NCBI RefSeq assembly: GCF_024124545.1
Contig: NZ_JAMXSF010000023.1
Location: 1-63,265, forward strand
DNA: 63,265 bases
Direction: 5' to 3'
Source: Pseudoalteromonas sp. XMcav2-N
GTDB lineage: Bacteria > Pseudomonadota > Gammaproteobacteria > Enterobacterales > Alteromonadaceae
Of the stretch, positions 1-9,174 are shown one piece after another. Position 1 is the stretch's first letter; each line of letters opens with the position of its first letter. The position numbers were made by a program, and so were the translations under genes. The notes beneath the pieces were generated by a model. That model did no database searches, was not told the origin of the DNA, and saw nothing but the letters and a program-made list of their open reading frames with translations.

Positions 1-2555
1 TCACCGCCGACTATTCAGATGCACAGGGCATGGCCAGTGCACTTTGTGAAGCGTCACTGAGCTCGGCGCAGACCCGGCAGCTGAGTGCGCTGGCTCAGCG
101 TTGCCAGACAACCATGAATGTGTTGTTACAGGCTGCCTGGGGCTATGTCCTGTCGCGCTATGGAAATCAGGCCAATGTGGTGTTTGGTACCACAGTGTCA
201 GGCCGGCCAGCACAGCTGCCCGGGGTGGAGCACATGGTGGGGCTGTTTATTAACACGGTGCCTGTCTGTATGTCGGTCCCGCAAGCCGGTGCGATAAGCA
301 GCTGGCTGCAGCAGCTCCATGACACTCAGGCAGAGCGTGAGGAATATAGCCATATTGCTCTGTCGGAGATCCAAAAAGCGGCAGGTCTGTCAGGACAGGT
401 GCTGTTCGACAGTCTGTTGGTGTTTGAAAACTATCCGGTTGATCAGACACTGGGTGAGCGCGCGGCGTCGGCGGCTTTAACGGTTGCGGAAATAGAGGAT
501 TACGAAGGCACAGACTACGGGATTTCGCTGCTGGTCGCACAGGCTGAGCAGCTGGAAGTGAAACTGGAATATCAGGCGGCGCGTTACAGCGAAGTAACCG
601 CGGCACAGCTGCTCAGGCATTTTATGCAAGTGCTGACGGAGATGTCGGCAGATGCGCAGCAGGATATGGGCGCACTGGAGATGCTGTCCATTGAGGAATC
701 GGCATATCAGCTGGACACACTGAGTCGCTCAGACGAGCGGCCTGTCGCGGCGCACAGTGTAGTGAGTCAGTTTGCGGCGCAAGTGGCGCAGACGCCAGAG
801 GCCGTGGCGGTGATTTGTGGTGGTGAGCAACTGAGTTATGAGGCACTGGATACCCGGTCAAACCGCTTGGCACGCTATCTGCGAGCGGAGCAGGGGGTGG
901 GTGCGGAGTCGCGGGTAGGGCTGTGCTGTCGTCGCGGTGTTGACATGATAGTCGGACTGCTGGGGATCCTGAAAGCGGGGGGCGGCTATGTGCCACTGGA
1001 CCCGGGATACCCGGCAGAGCGGTTGCAGTATATGGTGCAAGACAGTGAGGCATGCTGCATAGTATCAGACGATGCGGGACAGGATGCGCTGGGTGAATTG
1101 GATATCACCCGGGTTACAGTGCAGAAGGTGGTACAGGACAGCAGTGTGTCTGATGCAGCAGTTACAGTGCCAATACAACCACACCAGCTGGCGTATGTGA
1201 TTTATACCTCAGGCTCTACGGGGCAGCCTAAAGGCGTGATGATAGAGCATCAACAGCTGCTGAACCTTTGTACTTATTTAGCAAGCATGTTCTCTTCTGT
1301 AAGGGGGGCATGGGGCGGTATAGCTTCGTTGTCGTTCGATGCTTCATTGCAAAGTATTTGTCAGGTTTTTGTTGGTCGCCCCTTGGTTTTGATTGACGAA
1401 GATACTAAGCGTTCTGCAAGTAAATTATTGAAAGTTGTAGAGCTATGTGAAATTGCTATACTTGATTGTACCCCTTCTCTATTAGAGCACTGGCTACAAG
1501 ACGTTTCTGAAGATGAGTTGCCTCACCTGATCATAGGTGGTGAACCAATATCGACGGCGTTGTGGCGACGTTTGAGTTGTCGATACGAACGAACTAAGTA
1601 TGCAGCGTATAACGCCTACGGACCGACGGAATGTACTGTAGACACAACCATTGCTAAAATTGCAGGCGATGCCCCCTCTTTGGGACAGCCAATTGCTAAC
1701 GTGGCCTGTTATGTGCTCAATGAGCAGATGCAGCTAATGCCTTATGGGTGTGTTGGTGAACTCTTTATTGGTGGTCAGGGAGTGGGCCGTGGTTATATTA
1801 ATCAGCCCGAATTAACAGACCAACAATTTCTGCCAAACCCGTTTGCGCCAGGTGAACGTGTTTATCGGAGCGGAGACTTAGTGTGTTGGCACAAGTCAGG
1901 GGAGCTTGAATATATTGGCCGAAAAGACGAACAGATAAAAATTCGCGGGTATCGTATTGAGCCGGCAGAGGTTGAGTCTGCGGTCAATACTCTGGAGTAT
2001 GTCAGTGCAAGCATTGTAGTTGTGCACAGGGATCAACATCATGAGGCCAGACTGATATGTTATGTTCAGTTTAAGGGCAGTGCCCCGGATACGCAGCAGA
2101 TCCGGTCTGACCTTCAAACAAAATTACCTGTGCACCTGATCCCCGACTATTTTATGTCGGTAAGTCACTGGCCAATGACAGCGAATGGAAAAGTAGATAA
2201 ACGGGCTCTGCCGGAAATAAAAATAGATGTTACAGAGCACTATACTCCTGCAATTTCAAAAACTGAGTCGCATTTGGTCCAGATCTGTGCCGAGCTGCTT
2301 AATCTGGCTCCGGAAAAGCTAAGTGTAACGGCAAGCTTTTTCGAGCTAGGCGGGCACTCTCTGGTTATCGTTCGGCTACTGCACCAAATAGAGCAGGAGC
2401 TGGGTATTGTACTGACAGTAAGGGATGTTTTTGATTTGCTGACCGTCAGGCAAATCGCTCAAGCAATTGATGAACGCCGGGTTCAGACTAGCTTCGCGGA
2501 GCGCGAGACCGTTGGGTCATTAGAACAAGAAGAAGTAGAAGAGTTCGAATGGTAA
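1..2555 (+). CDS. NRPS subunit, 3' part (partial C - A[Gln-like] - T)
   Basis: The reading frame is open from base 3, so the start lies upstream of the window. The first ~230 residues are the C-terminal half of a condensation domain (the HHxxxDG half is missing). An adenylation domain follows at about 780-2220, with A3 YTSGSTGQPKG, A5 NAYGPTE, A7 YRSGDL, A8 KIRGYRIEPAEVE and A10 NGKVDKRALP. A carrier domain then has FFELGGHSL, with the phosphopantetheine Ser codon at 2358. Aligning by eye to GrsA gives the pocket code D-A-Q-D-I-G-A-V-D-K, very close to the known glutamine code DAQDLGVVDK, so this module probably loads Gln. No epimerase or thioesterase is present. The acidic C-terminal tail (EQEEVEEFEW) is probably a docking peptide for the next subunit. 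GC content changes sharply inside the A domain near 1255. Confidence 0.95.
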   Translation, partial: TADYSDAQGMASALCEASLSSAQTRQLSALAQRCQTTMNVLLQAAWGYVLSRYGNQANVVFGTTVSGRPAQLPGVEHMVGLFINTVPVCMSVPQAGAISSWLQQLHDTQAEREEYSHIALSEIQKAAGLSGQVLFDSLLVFENYPVDQTLGERAASAALTVAEIEDYEGTDYGISLLVAQAEQLEVKLEYQAARYSEVTAAQLLRHFMQVLTEMSADAQQDMGALEMLSIEESAYQLDTLSRSDERPVAAHSVVSQFAAQVAQTPEAVAVICGGEQLSYEALDTRSNRLARYLRAEQGVGAESRVGLCCRRGVDMIVGLLGILKAGGGYVPLDPGYPAERLQYMVQDSEACCIVSDDAGQDALGELDITRVTVQKVVQDSSVSDAAVTVPIQPHQLAYVIYTSGSTGQPKGVMIEHQQLLNLCTYLASMFSSVRGAWGGIASLSFDASLQSICQVFVGRPLVLIDEDTKRSASKLLKVVELCEIAILDCTPSLLEHWLQDVSEDELPHLIIGGEPISTALWRRLSCRYERTKYAAYNAYGPTECTVDTTIAKIAGDAPSLGQPIANVACYVLNEQMQLMPYGCVGELFIGGQGVGRGYINQPELTDQQFLPNPFAPGERVYRSGDLVCWHKSGELEYIGRKDEQIKIRGYRIEPAEVESAVNTLEYVSASIVVVHRDQHHEARLICYVQFKGSAPDTQQIRSDLQTKLPVHLIPDYFMSVSHWPMTANGKVDKRALPEIKIDVTEHYTPAISKTESHLVQICAELLNLAPEKLSVTASFFELGGHSLVIVRLLHQIEQELGIVLTVRDVFDLLTVRQIAQAIDERRVQTSFAERETVGSLEQEEVEEFEW

Positions 2556-5500
2556 TGGCAATAAAAGACAAATTAAAACAGTTTGCGGATCAGGGGATTC
2601 ACTTCTATCTGGATGACGACAAGCTAAAGTCACGTGCACCGAAAGGTGCTATGACTCAGGACATAAAGACCTATGTAGGTCAAAACAAGGAGGCGATTAT
2701 TTCATTCTTGATGGACAATCGCCAAGATTCACTGAACCCTTGCCTGCGCTCAGAGCGCGCGCAAGTGCCAATGTCATTTTCGCAGGAACGGCTTTGGTTC
2801 ATCGACCAGCTGGAAGAGGGGAGTGTCCATTATCATATCCCCTTATTATTTGAATATCAGGGGACGCTGGATACAGAAGCAGTTGAACTGAGTATTCAAC
2901 GCTTGGTGGATAGACATCAATCTTTACGAACGGTTTATGGTCAGAATGAGTCAGGAGGGTATCAGAGGGTTCTCAGGGAAGTGAAGCTGGAGCTGAAAGA
3001 GGAAAGCCTGATGCAGTGTGAAAGCCCGGTTGCAGAGCAGGCATTGATAAAAGAATTGGTCTCACAGCCATTCGATTTGACGGCAGATCTAATGATACGA
3101 GTACACCATATTTTAATCAGGCCCGATCAGGGGCTGCTGTTATTCGTATTGCATCATATCGCTTGTGATGGTTGGTCTGTGTCGATACTCGCGAACGAGT
3201 TTGTCACATTGTACAATGGTGTGGTTAAGGGGGAGGCGACTCAGTTACCACCACTGGCACTGAGCTATCAGGATTATGCCTGCTGGCAGCGCCATGATAG
3301 CAACGCCCCCAGCCGTTTTGATGCAGAAAAATATTGGTCTGATGCACTTTTTGGTGCACCACCGTTACATAACCTTCCACTGGACAAAGCTCGGCCAGCA
3401 GTGCAGCAGTTTACAGGGGGACGTTGTCAGGTGTTACTGGAGCCTGGCGTAACGGAAGATATCAGTAAGCTTGCACAGGTTAATAATGTCACCGTATTTA
3501 TGGTGATGCATGCGGCCTTTAGCCTGTTACTGGCCAGATATGCCAATGAACAAGATATCGTCATAGGGACACCTGTGGCCAATCGGACTCACCCCGGTCT
3601 TGCGAATGTAGTTGGATATTTTGCTAACACGGTTGTGCTGCGAACCAAATTGGATATGGAGCTATCGTTTGAACGGTATCTCAGGCATGTAAAAGACGTC
3701 AACTTAGGGGCTCAAAGCCACCAGGATATGCCTTTTGAAAGTCTGCTGGACATGCAGCAGCCGATCAGAAGTTTAAGCTACTCGCCAATATTTCAAGTGA
3801 TGTTTAGCTTAGATAATTACAGCGACGAGCTTCCCGAGCTATCTGGGTGTCATTTAAAGACACGTGACCTGTCAGACCTGCCGGTGAAATTCGACTTGGC
3901 TCTATCTGTGAATACGCGTTCTGATGGTAGTATGATGTTAGAGTTTGAGTATAACGGGCATCTGTTCGAGTCTGACTCAATCGAGCGAATGGCGGCCAAC
4001 TTCCGTACTTTGCTGAACTCTATCGTGGCTTCACCATTGCAACCTTTGTACAGTTATTCGCTGATCTCTGAGCCTGAAGCGCGTCATATTGAGACGCAAT
4101 TAACCGCATTAGAGCCTTTCCCTTCAGAGTGCACCTTAGTGGAATTGTTTGTGCGCCAGGCCGCAGCAACACCAGATCTAATTGCTATCGATTGTGCAGG
4201 TGAGCAACTGACTTATGCGCAGTTGGATACGTACTCGAATCAACTGGCAAACCGGCTGCTACGAGAAACTCACATTCAGCCTGATACGCTGATCGGACTC
4301 TCGCTTCCCAGAAGTTGCAATTTACTAGTTGGGATCATCGCCATCTTGAAATCAGGTGGTGCTTATGTACCTCTGGATCCTGAGTACCCTCAAGAGCGAC
4401 TTGCATATATGATTGAAGATGCAAGAATTACTTGCATTGTTGGTGACCAGATTCAGCCACAATGGCTAGGCGCTCACATCAAATGGCTTGATATCAATAT
4501 AGTGGCAAGCCAGAATAATAGTGATACCAATTTACCGGCAGTCTCGTTAAAGCCGAGTGACCTTGCTTATGTTATGTATACATCTGGCTCGACAGGCAGA
4601 CCCAAAGGGGTGATGGTTGAGCATCGCCATATCAGTCTGAAACTCACCTCTGTGGCGACCACATTCGAATTCGAACCGCACGATATATTTGCTAACATCG
4701 CTTCATATGCATTTGATATTTCGCTAGTCGAATTGCTGCTTCCTGTGCTTCGAGGGGGGACGACTCGGTTATTGAGTGGTTTCTCTCTTGAAGCCTATGA
4801 CCAGTTGATCGAACAGACCCGAGGTGTCACACACTTTCACGCAGTGCCTGCGATTATGGAAATGTGGTTGAGCAGAGTTATCGAATTGCGGCAACAAGAC
4901 CCAAGACTATATCAGCAAATAAAAAGTCTGTTTGTTGGCGGGGATGCGGTTCCCAGAGATTTAGTCAAACGTTTAAACGAAGCGTTCCCATCCGCGTCAG
5001 TGTTTGAACTTTACGGGCCCACAGAAGGCACTATTATCTGTACTTACAGAAGTGCAAGCAGTAATGAGTTCGGGCGCGCTGAACATTGTATTGGCAAGCC
5101 ATTCAAATATGACAGTGTTCGTCTGGTTGATGGGTATGGTCGACACGTACCGATCGGGGCTGTGGGTGAAATTGTTATAGGTGGTGGCTCTGTTGCAAGA
5201 GGGTACCTCAATCAACCTCAGTTGACTGCAGAAAAGTTCACTATCAGCTCTGAGCAGCCATCGGGGCGGGAGTATCGTACGGGCGACTTGGCAAAGTGGT
5301 TGCCTGATGGCAGTTTGGCTTTTCTGGGGCGCGCAGATAATCAGGTCAAAATACGTGGTGTGCGTATCGAGCTTGGAGAGATTGAATCTCACTGTCTTGA
5401 GCATCCTGCCGTGCATACAAGTGTGGCACTCGTTGCCGACGAGCACGGTCAACAGATCTGGGTTTACTGCGGGGTCGATGAGCAACAAGCTGCTGAAGAC

Positions 5501-6730
5501 CTGCACGATCAATTGCGCCAGCGACTTGCAGATGCTCTGCCTGCACATATGCTACCTAGTCATATTCTACTGATGGATGCGTTGCCATTAAGTAGCAATG
5601 GAAAAATTCTTCGTCACGCCCTGCCGGCTCCACAGTTGAGAGTCGAGTATCAACCTCTCCAAGGCTCAGCAGAAAAGCTGGTCGCTCAGATATGGGCTAA
5701 GGAACTAAATTTGAATTGGCAGGAGTTGGGAGCAAAAGATGACTTTTTTAGCCTGGGCGGCAACTCTCTGTTGCTTATCCCCATAGCAGAGGCTTTTCGA
5801 AATGCCGGAGTTGAAGTGTCTATTCGTCAATTAATTGAGCATCAATCAGTGCGAAGCCTGGCGAGTGTGCTAACGCAGACATCGGAAAAAGGGAACGATT
5901 TATTAGTGCACCTCAATTCATTCAAGGGTGAAAACACGCTATATATGATTCACCCCGGGCTGGGAAGGGCGGATTATTACTCTGCAATGGCGCAGCATTG
6001 TAATGACACAAGGGTTGTTGGTATTAATCCACCTTATATTGAGAATATAGGCTTTTCATATCAACGCTTAGAGAAGCTTGCGAATTTTTATGCTGAACTA
6101 ATTATTACAAACGATCCCAGCGGACGGATTATGTTGGGGGGCTACTCGTCGGGTGGGTTGATTGCTTATTTAGTCGCGCATCGTTTAAAGGAATTAGGTC
6201 GGCCTGTGTCTTACCTGTGTTTGCTGGACTCGGAAATATCAAAAACAGCGCAAACGGATGAGCGCCTGGTGATCCGTACCTTGCTAGAAAACATTGGGAT
6301 TTATCTGCCTGAGCAATGGTTATCTAAAAGGACTTCCATGGCACGTTCTGACCTGATGTCAGAGCTGGTTGACTATATTTACAGCCAGCCTGGTTACCAG
6401 TCAGCCCTAAGAGGTATGCCTGCTGACATGTTTCTGAATGCGATGATATTCGAAATTGATTTTGTATTGTCCAGTGTGGCATTTGATACGTTACTGGATG
6501 ACTGCCAGATACGTTACTTTTTAGCTCTGCACGACCACGCAAATCAATTAAAACTGGATGCACTGAAGCGCACTTGCGGTAGTCAGGTAAAGTTGACAAA
6601 ACTGGATTGCTTCCACGATGGGATTCTGGAAGAAGGCCGAGAGGTACTTATTGCAAAGCAAATTGACCAGGATGTGCGTGCCCTTACCCCTTATTCAAAC
6701 ACAAAGCCTGATTGTCAGGTGGTGGTATAA
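2549..6730 (+). CDS. Terminal NRPS subunit (TubC docking - C - A - T - TE)
   Basis: The 1393-residue protein begins with a TubC-type N-terminal docking domain (residues 1-57). A C domain follows with active site HHIACDGWS, then an A domain (A3 YTSGSTGRPKG, A5 ELYGPTE, A8 KIRGVRIELGEIE), a T domain (FFSLGGNSL, Ser codon 5765) and a type I thioesterase with the GYSSGG nucleophile elbow (Ser codon 6146) and a late His in FHDG. The hand-read A code is D-I-V-H-F-G-L-I-I-K, which I cannot assign; Asp235 implies an alpha-amino acid. The TE makes this the last module, releasing the peptide by cyclisation or hydrolysis. The ATG at 2549 overlaps the previous stop by 7 nt; a second ATG at 2555 forms TAATG and is equally plausible. 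The overlap implies translational coupling of the two subunits. Confidence 0.95.
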   Translation: MVMAIKDKLKQFADQGIHFYLDDDKLKSRAPKGAMTQDIKTYVGQNKEAIISFLMDNRQDSLNPCLRSERAQVPMSFSQERLWFIDQLEEGSVHYHIPLLFEYQGTLDTEAVELSIQRLVDRHQSLRTVYGQNESGGYQRVLREVKLELKEESLMQCESPVAEQALIKELVSQPFDLTADLMIRVHHILIRPDQGLLLFVLHHIACDGWSVSILANEFVTLYNGVVKGEATQLPPLALSYQDYACWQRHDSNAPSRFDAEKYWSDALFGAPPLHNLPLDKARPAVQQFTGGRCQVLLEPGVTEDISKLAQVNNVTVFMVMHAAFSLLLARYANEQDIVIGTPVANRTHPGLANVVGYFANTVVLRTKLDMELSFERYLRHVKDVNLGAQSHQDMPFESLLDMQQPIRSLSYSPIFQVMFSLDNYSDELPELSGCHLKTRDLSDLPVKFDLALSVNTRSDGSMMLEFEYNGHLFESDSIERMAANFRTLLNSIVASPLQPLYSYSLISEPEARHIETQLTALEPFPSECTLVELFVRQAAATPDLIAIDCAGEQLTYAQLDTYSNQLANRLLRETHIQPDTLIGLSLPRSCNLLVGIIAILKSGGAYVPLDPEYPQERLAYMIEDARITCIVGDQIQPQWLGAHIKWLDINIVASQNNSDTNLPAVSLKPSDLAYVMYTSGSTGRPKGVMVEHRHISLKLTSVATTFEFEPHDIFANIASYAFDISLVELLLPVLRGGTTRLLSGFSLEAYDQLIEQTRGVTHFHAVPAIMEMWLSRVIELRQQDPRLYQQIKSLFVGGDAVPRDLVKRLNEAFPSASVFELYGPTEGTIICTYRSASSNEFGRAEHCIGKPFKYDSVRLVDGYGRHVPIGAVGEIVIGGGSVARGYLNQPQLTAEKFTISSEQPSGREYRTGDLAKWLPDGSLAFLGRADNQVKIRGVRIELGEIESHCLEHPAVHTSVALVADEHGQQIWVYCGVDEQQAAEDLHDQLRQRLADALPAHMLPSHILLMDALPLSSNGKILRHALPAPQLRVEYQPLQGSAEKLVAQIWAKELNLNWQELGAKDDFFSLGGNSLLLIPIAEAFRNAGVEVSIRQLIEHQSVRSLASVLTQTSEKGNDLLVHLNSFKGENTLYMIHPGLGRADYYSAMAQHCNDTRVVGINPPYIENIGFSYQRLEKLANFYAELIITNDPSGRIMLGGYSSGGLIAYLVAHRLKELGRPVSYLCLLDSEISKTAQTDERLVIRTLLENIGIYLPEQWLSKRTSMARSDLMSELVDYIYSQPGYQSALRGMPADMFLNAMIFEIDFVLSSVAFDTLLDDCQIRYFLALHDHANQLKLDALKRTCGSQVKLTKLDCFHDGILEEGREVLIAKQIDQDVRALTPYSNTKPDCQVVV

Positions 6731-6732
6731 AT

Positions 6733-9174
6733 ATGAAGTTGTTATTTGAGAAGTTCCCACTGATTTCCAGGCTACTTTTTTTGTTGGTGTTGCCACTGAG
6801 CGTTGTAGGTTGCTGTGCGTACTTTTTTTTGTCTCAGCAATATCTACCGTTTTCAGGACCCCTCAGGTCCGCTGAGTTAGACGCACAGGTAAATGTGCTT
6901 CGCGGGCCGAGGGCCATCGTCAAAATTAAAGCGAATAGCGAACTAGATAGCTATTATGCGCTTGGATTCCTGCATGCAAGAGACAGAGCATGGCAAATGG
7001 AAATGAACAGAAGGCTGGCTAATGGCACTCTGAGTGAAATATTAGGTGATAAGTTTCTGGGGGCTGATCGCCTGGCCAGAACTATCGGGCTGAGAGAAAA
7101 TGCTAAGCGCATGTTGGCAGGGCTGAATCAACAAAATAGAGCAATCTTGGATAAATATGTCAAAGGCGTAAATGCGGGTATTGCTGACATGCCAATATTG
7201 CCACTTGAGTATTATATTGCAGGGTATGAGCCTGAGCCTTGGACTGCGCTTGACTCCCTTTCTACCATGCAATGGTTAACCTGGCATCTGGCAGGTAACT
7301 TCAGTAATGAAATGCAAAAAACACAGCTGATCCAGCTTTTGGGTAAAGATAAAGCGCTTGAACTGGCTGGTACTAACTACCACCGCCTGAAAGAAGCGCT
7401 CGAACAGCCTGGTCAGTTTGCTGACAACGAGCATTCATTGTTTGAGTTAGATTCCCAGCTGCGTAAATTACTTGCCGTAAAGACAGCAGTTGGTAGCAAT
7501 AGCTGGGTGGTTTCAGGCAAGTACACACAATCAGGTGCCCCTTTACTCGCCAATGATCCTCATTTAGGGAACACCATTCCTTCGATGTGGTACCTCGCCA
7601 ATATGGAAGGAGGAACACTTCAGGTGTCAGGTGCCACTATGCCCGGGTTACCTTTTGTTGTTATCGGTCATAACCGGCATATTGCCTGGGGTATAACGAA
7701 CATGATGGCTGATACTCAGGATGTCATGCTACTCGATATCAATCCAGTAAACAGTAATCAGTACAAACTCGATGGTGTTTATCAGGAAATGTCCGTACGC
7801 AATGAAGAAATCAGGGTAAAACGTAGTTTTCTGCAAAGTGGCAGAAAAAGCGAAATGCTTGCTGTTCGCAGCACTATCTTTGGGCCTGTCATCAGTGATC
7901 TGGGCCAACAGCTTGACCAGTTTAGTTACAGCCTGCAATGGACGGGGGCAATGGAGAACGGCGCCTCATTTAATAGCTTTGTACGATTGAATAAAGCCCG
8001 TAACTGGGAGGAATTTGAACAGGCACTGAGCGGCTTGATTGCTCCAATATTGGCGATGACATATGCGGATACTCACGGTGATATTGGGCTAATTGCACCG
8101 GGACGATACCCGATACGAAAGCAGGGGAGTGGCGCTATTCCTCAGTCAGGTACGAATTCCGCACATCTGTGGTCATCATGGTTGCCATATTCAGAAGTAC
8201 CCAAAATAAAAAACCCTCCCTCAGGTATCTTAGTGGCAGCAAATCATAATTTCTTGCCTGGCAACTATACCCATTATATTTCCTCTGATTGGGTGGCCGA
8301 TCACCGAGCGAAAAGAATTCAACACCTGTTGCAGCAGAGAATTGCCAGTGGACAGCCGATAAACTCACAATACTTTGAGCAGATGCAAACCGATACCTTC
8401 AGCCCTGCTTGGTTCAACTTAAAAGACCAGATGCTGGCTATGCTCGCAAAACCTTTACTGGATCAACATCCCGAGCTGACTAAGTTTGATGGAAACGTGT
8501 CCGAACATGGTCAGGTTGCAGCATTATGGCTGAGCTGGATAGAGCACTTAAACCGCCTTGTTGTTGAAGACGACTTTCTTGATCGCTTCGGTATGCCTAA
8601 AAGGTCACTTTTATCAGGACTTGTTGAGCAACCTAATATTGAGATGTTGACAAATATTCTGTCAAAGTCAGATGAGCAATGGTGTGACTACGGTTACACA
8701 GACGAACGCGAATCCTGTCAAAATATGGTCAACGTGGCATTTCTTTCTGCAAAAGCGACCGTAGCGAGTCAGTCAGGGTTGTTTAAAAGTGTCAACTGGT
8801 CTGAACTACACAAAGCAACTTATGATCAAATTCCTTATGGTGAAGTTGTCGATAGAAACTCTCTGTGGCTTAAGTTACTTCCCATACTTTTTAACCGTTA
8901 CGCAGAGCACAATGGGAGCTGGGACAGTATTGATGTATCAACTCCGGTAATCACCGACAGAGGGAATTACCGCTCTTTTTATGGCGCAAGTTACCGACAC
9001 GTTGTTAATTTGACAGAATCAATTGAGATGCACTTCAGCAATATCACCGGCCAGTCAGGTAATGTACTTAGTCCACATTACGACGACATGATATCTACAT
9101 CGGAATCTCCCGTTGGACTAGTTAAGGACGTAGGTTTTACATCAGCTCAAGAAAGTAGCGAGGAAGAGAGATAA
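6733..9174 (+). CDS. Penicillin acylase family (PvdQ-like) periplasmic Ntn hydrolase
   Basis: This is an N-terminal-nucleophile amidase of about 813 residues with a hydrophobic N-terminal export/anchor segment (residues ~6-32). Family members are cut autocatalytically into alpha and beta chains. The beta chain here would begin at the Ser of VGSNSWVV (codon 7495, about residue 255), followed by the family hallmark PLLANDPHLG. In pyoverdine and related pathways such enzymes remove the fatty acyl group of an exported precursor in the periplasm, which is the inferred role here. I chose ATG 6733 because AGGTGG lies 8 nt upstream; an in-frame ATG at 6712 lies inside the NRPS gene. The stop overlaps the next start (TAATG), so acylase and exporter are co-transcribed. 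Substrate is unknown. Confidence 0.92.
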   Translation: MKLLFEKFPLISRLLFLLVLPLSVVGCCAYFFLSQQYLPFSGPLRSAELDAQVNVLRGPRAIVKIKANSELDSYYALGFLHARDRAWQMEMNRRLANGTLSEILGDKFLGADRLARTIGLRENAKRMLAGLNQQNRAILDKYVKGVNAGIADMPILPLEYYIAGYEPEPWTALDSLSTMQWLTWHLAGNFSNEMQKTQLIQLLGKDKALELAGTNYHRLKEALEQPGQFADNEHSLFELDSQLRKLLAVKTAVGSNSWVVSGKYTQSGAPLLANDPHLGNTIPSMWYLANMEGGTLQVSGATMPGLPFVVIGHNRHIAWGITNMMADTQDVMLLDINPVNSNQYKLDGVYQEMSVRNEEIRVKRSFLQSGRKSEMLAVRSTIFGPVISDLGQQLDQFSYSLQWTGAMENGASFNSFVRLNKARNWEEFEQALSGLIAPILAMTYADTHGDIGLIAPGRYPIRKQGSGAIPQSGTNSAHLWSSWLPYSEVPKIKNPPSGILVAANHNFLPGNYTHYISSDWVADHRAKRIQHLLQQRIASGQPINSQYFEQMQTDTFSPAWFNLKDQMLAMLAKPLLDQHPELTKFDGNVSEHGQVAALWLSWIEHLNRLVVEDDFLDRFGMPKRSLLSGLVEQPNIEMLTNILSKSDEQWCDYGYTDERESCQNMVNVAFLSAKATVASQSGLFKSVNWSELHKATYDQIPYGEVVDRNSLWLKLLPILFNRYAEHNGSWDSIDVSTPVITDRGNYRSFYGASYRHVVNLTESIEMHFSNITGQSGNVLSPHYDDMISTSESPVGLVKDVGFTSAQESSEEER

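Noticed and set aside
250..1053. Long minus-strand ORFs antisense to the NRPS
   Set aside because: They arise from the GC-rich NRPS codon pattern, are proline/histidine-rich and overlap a clear C/A domain frame.
780..2460. Indigoidine-type synthetase because of the Gln-like A domain
   Set aside because: No oxidase domain lies within the A domain and it is not followed by a TE, which comes one module later.
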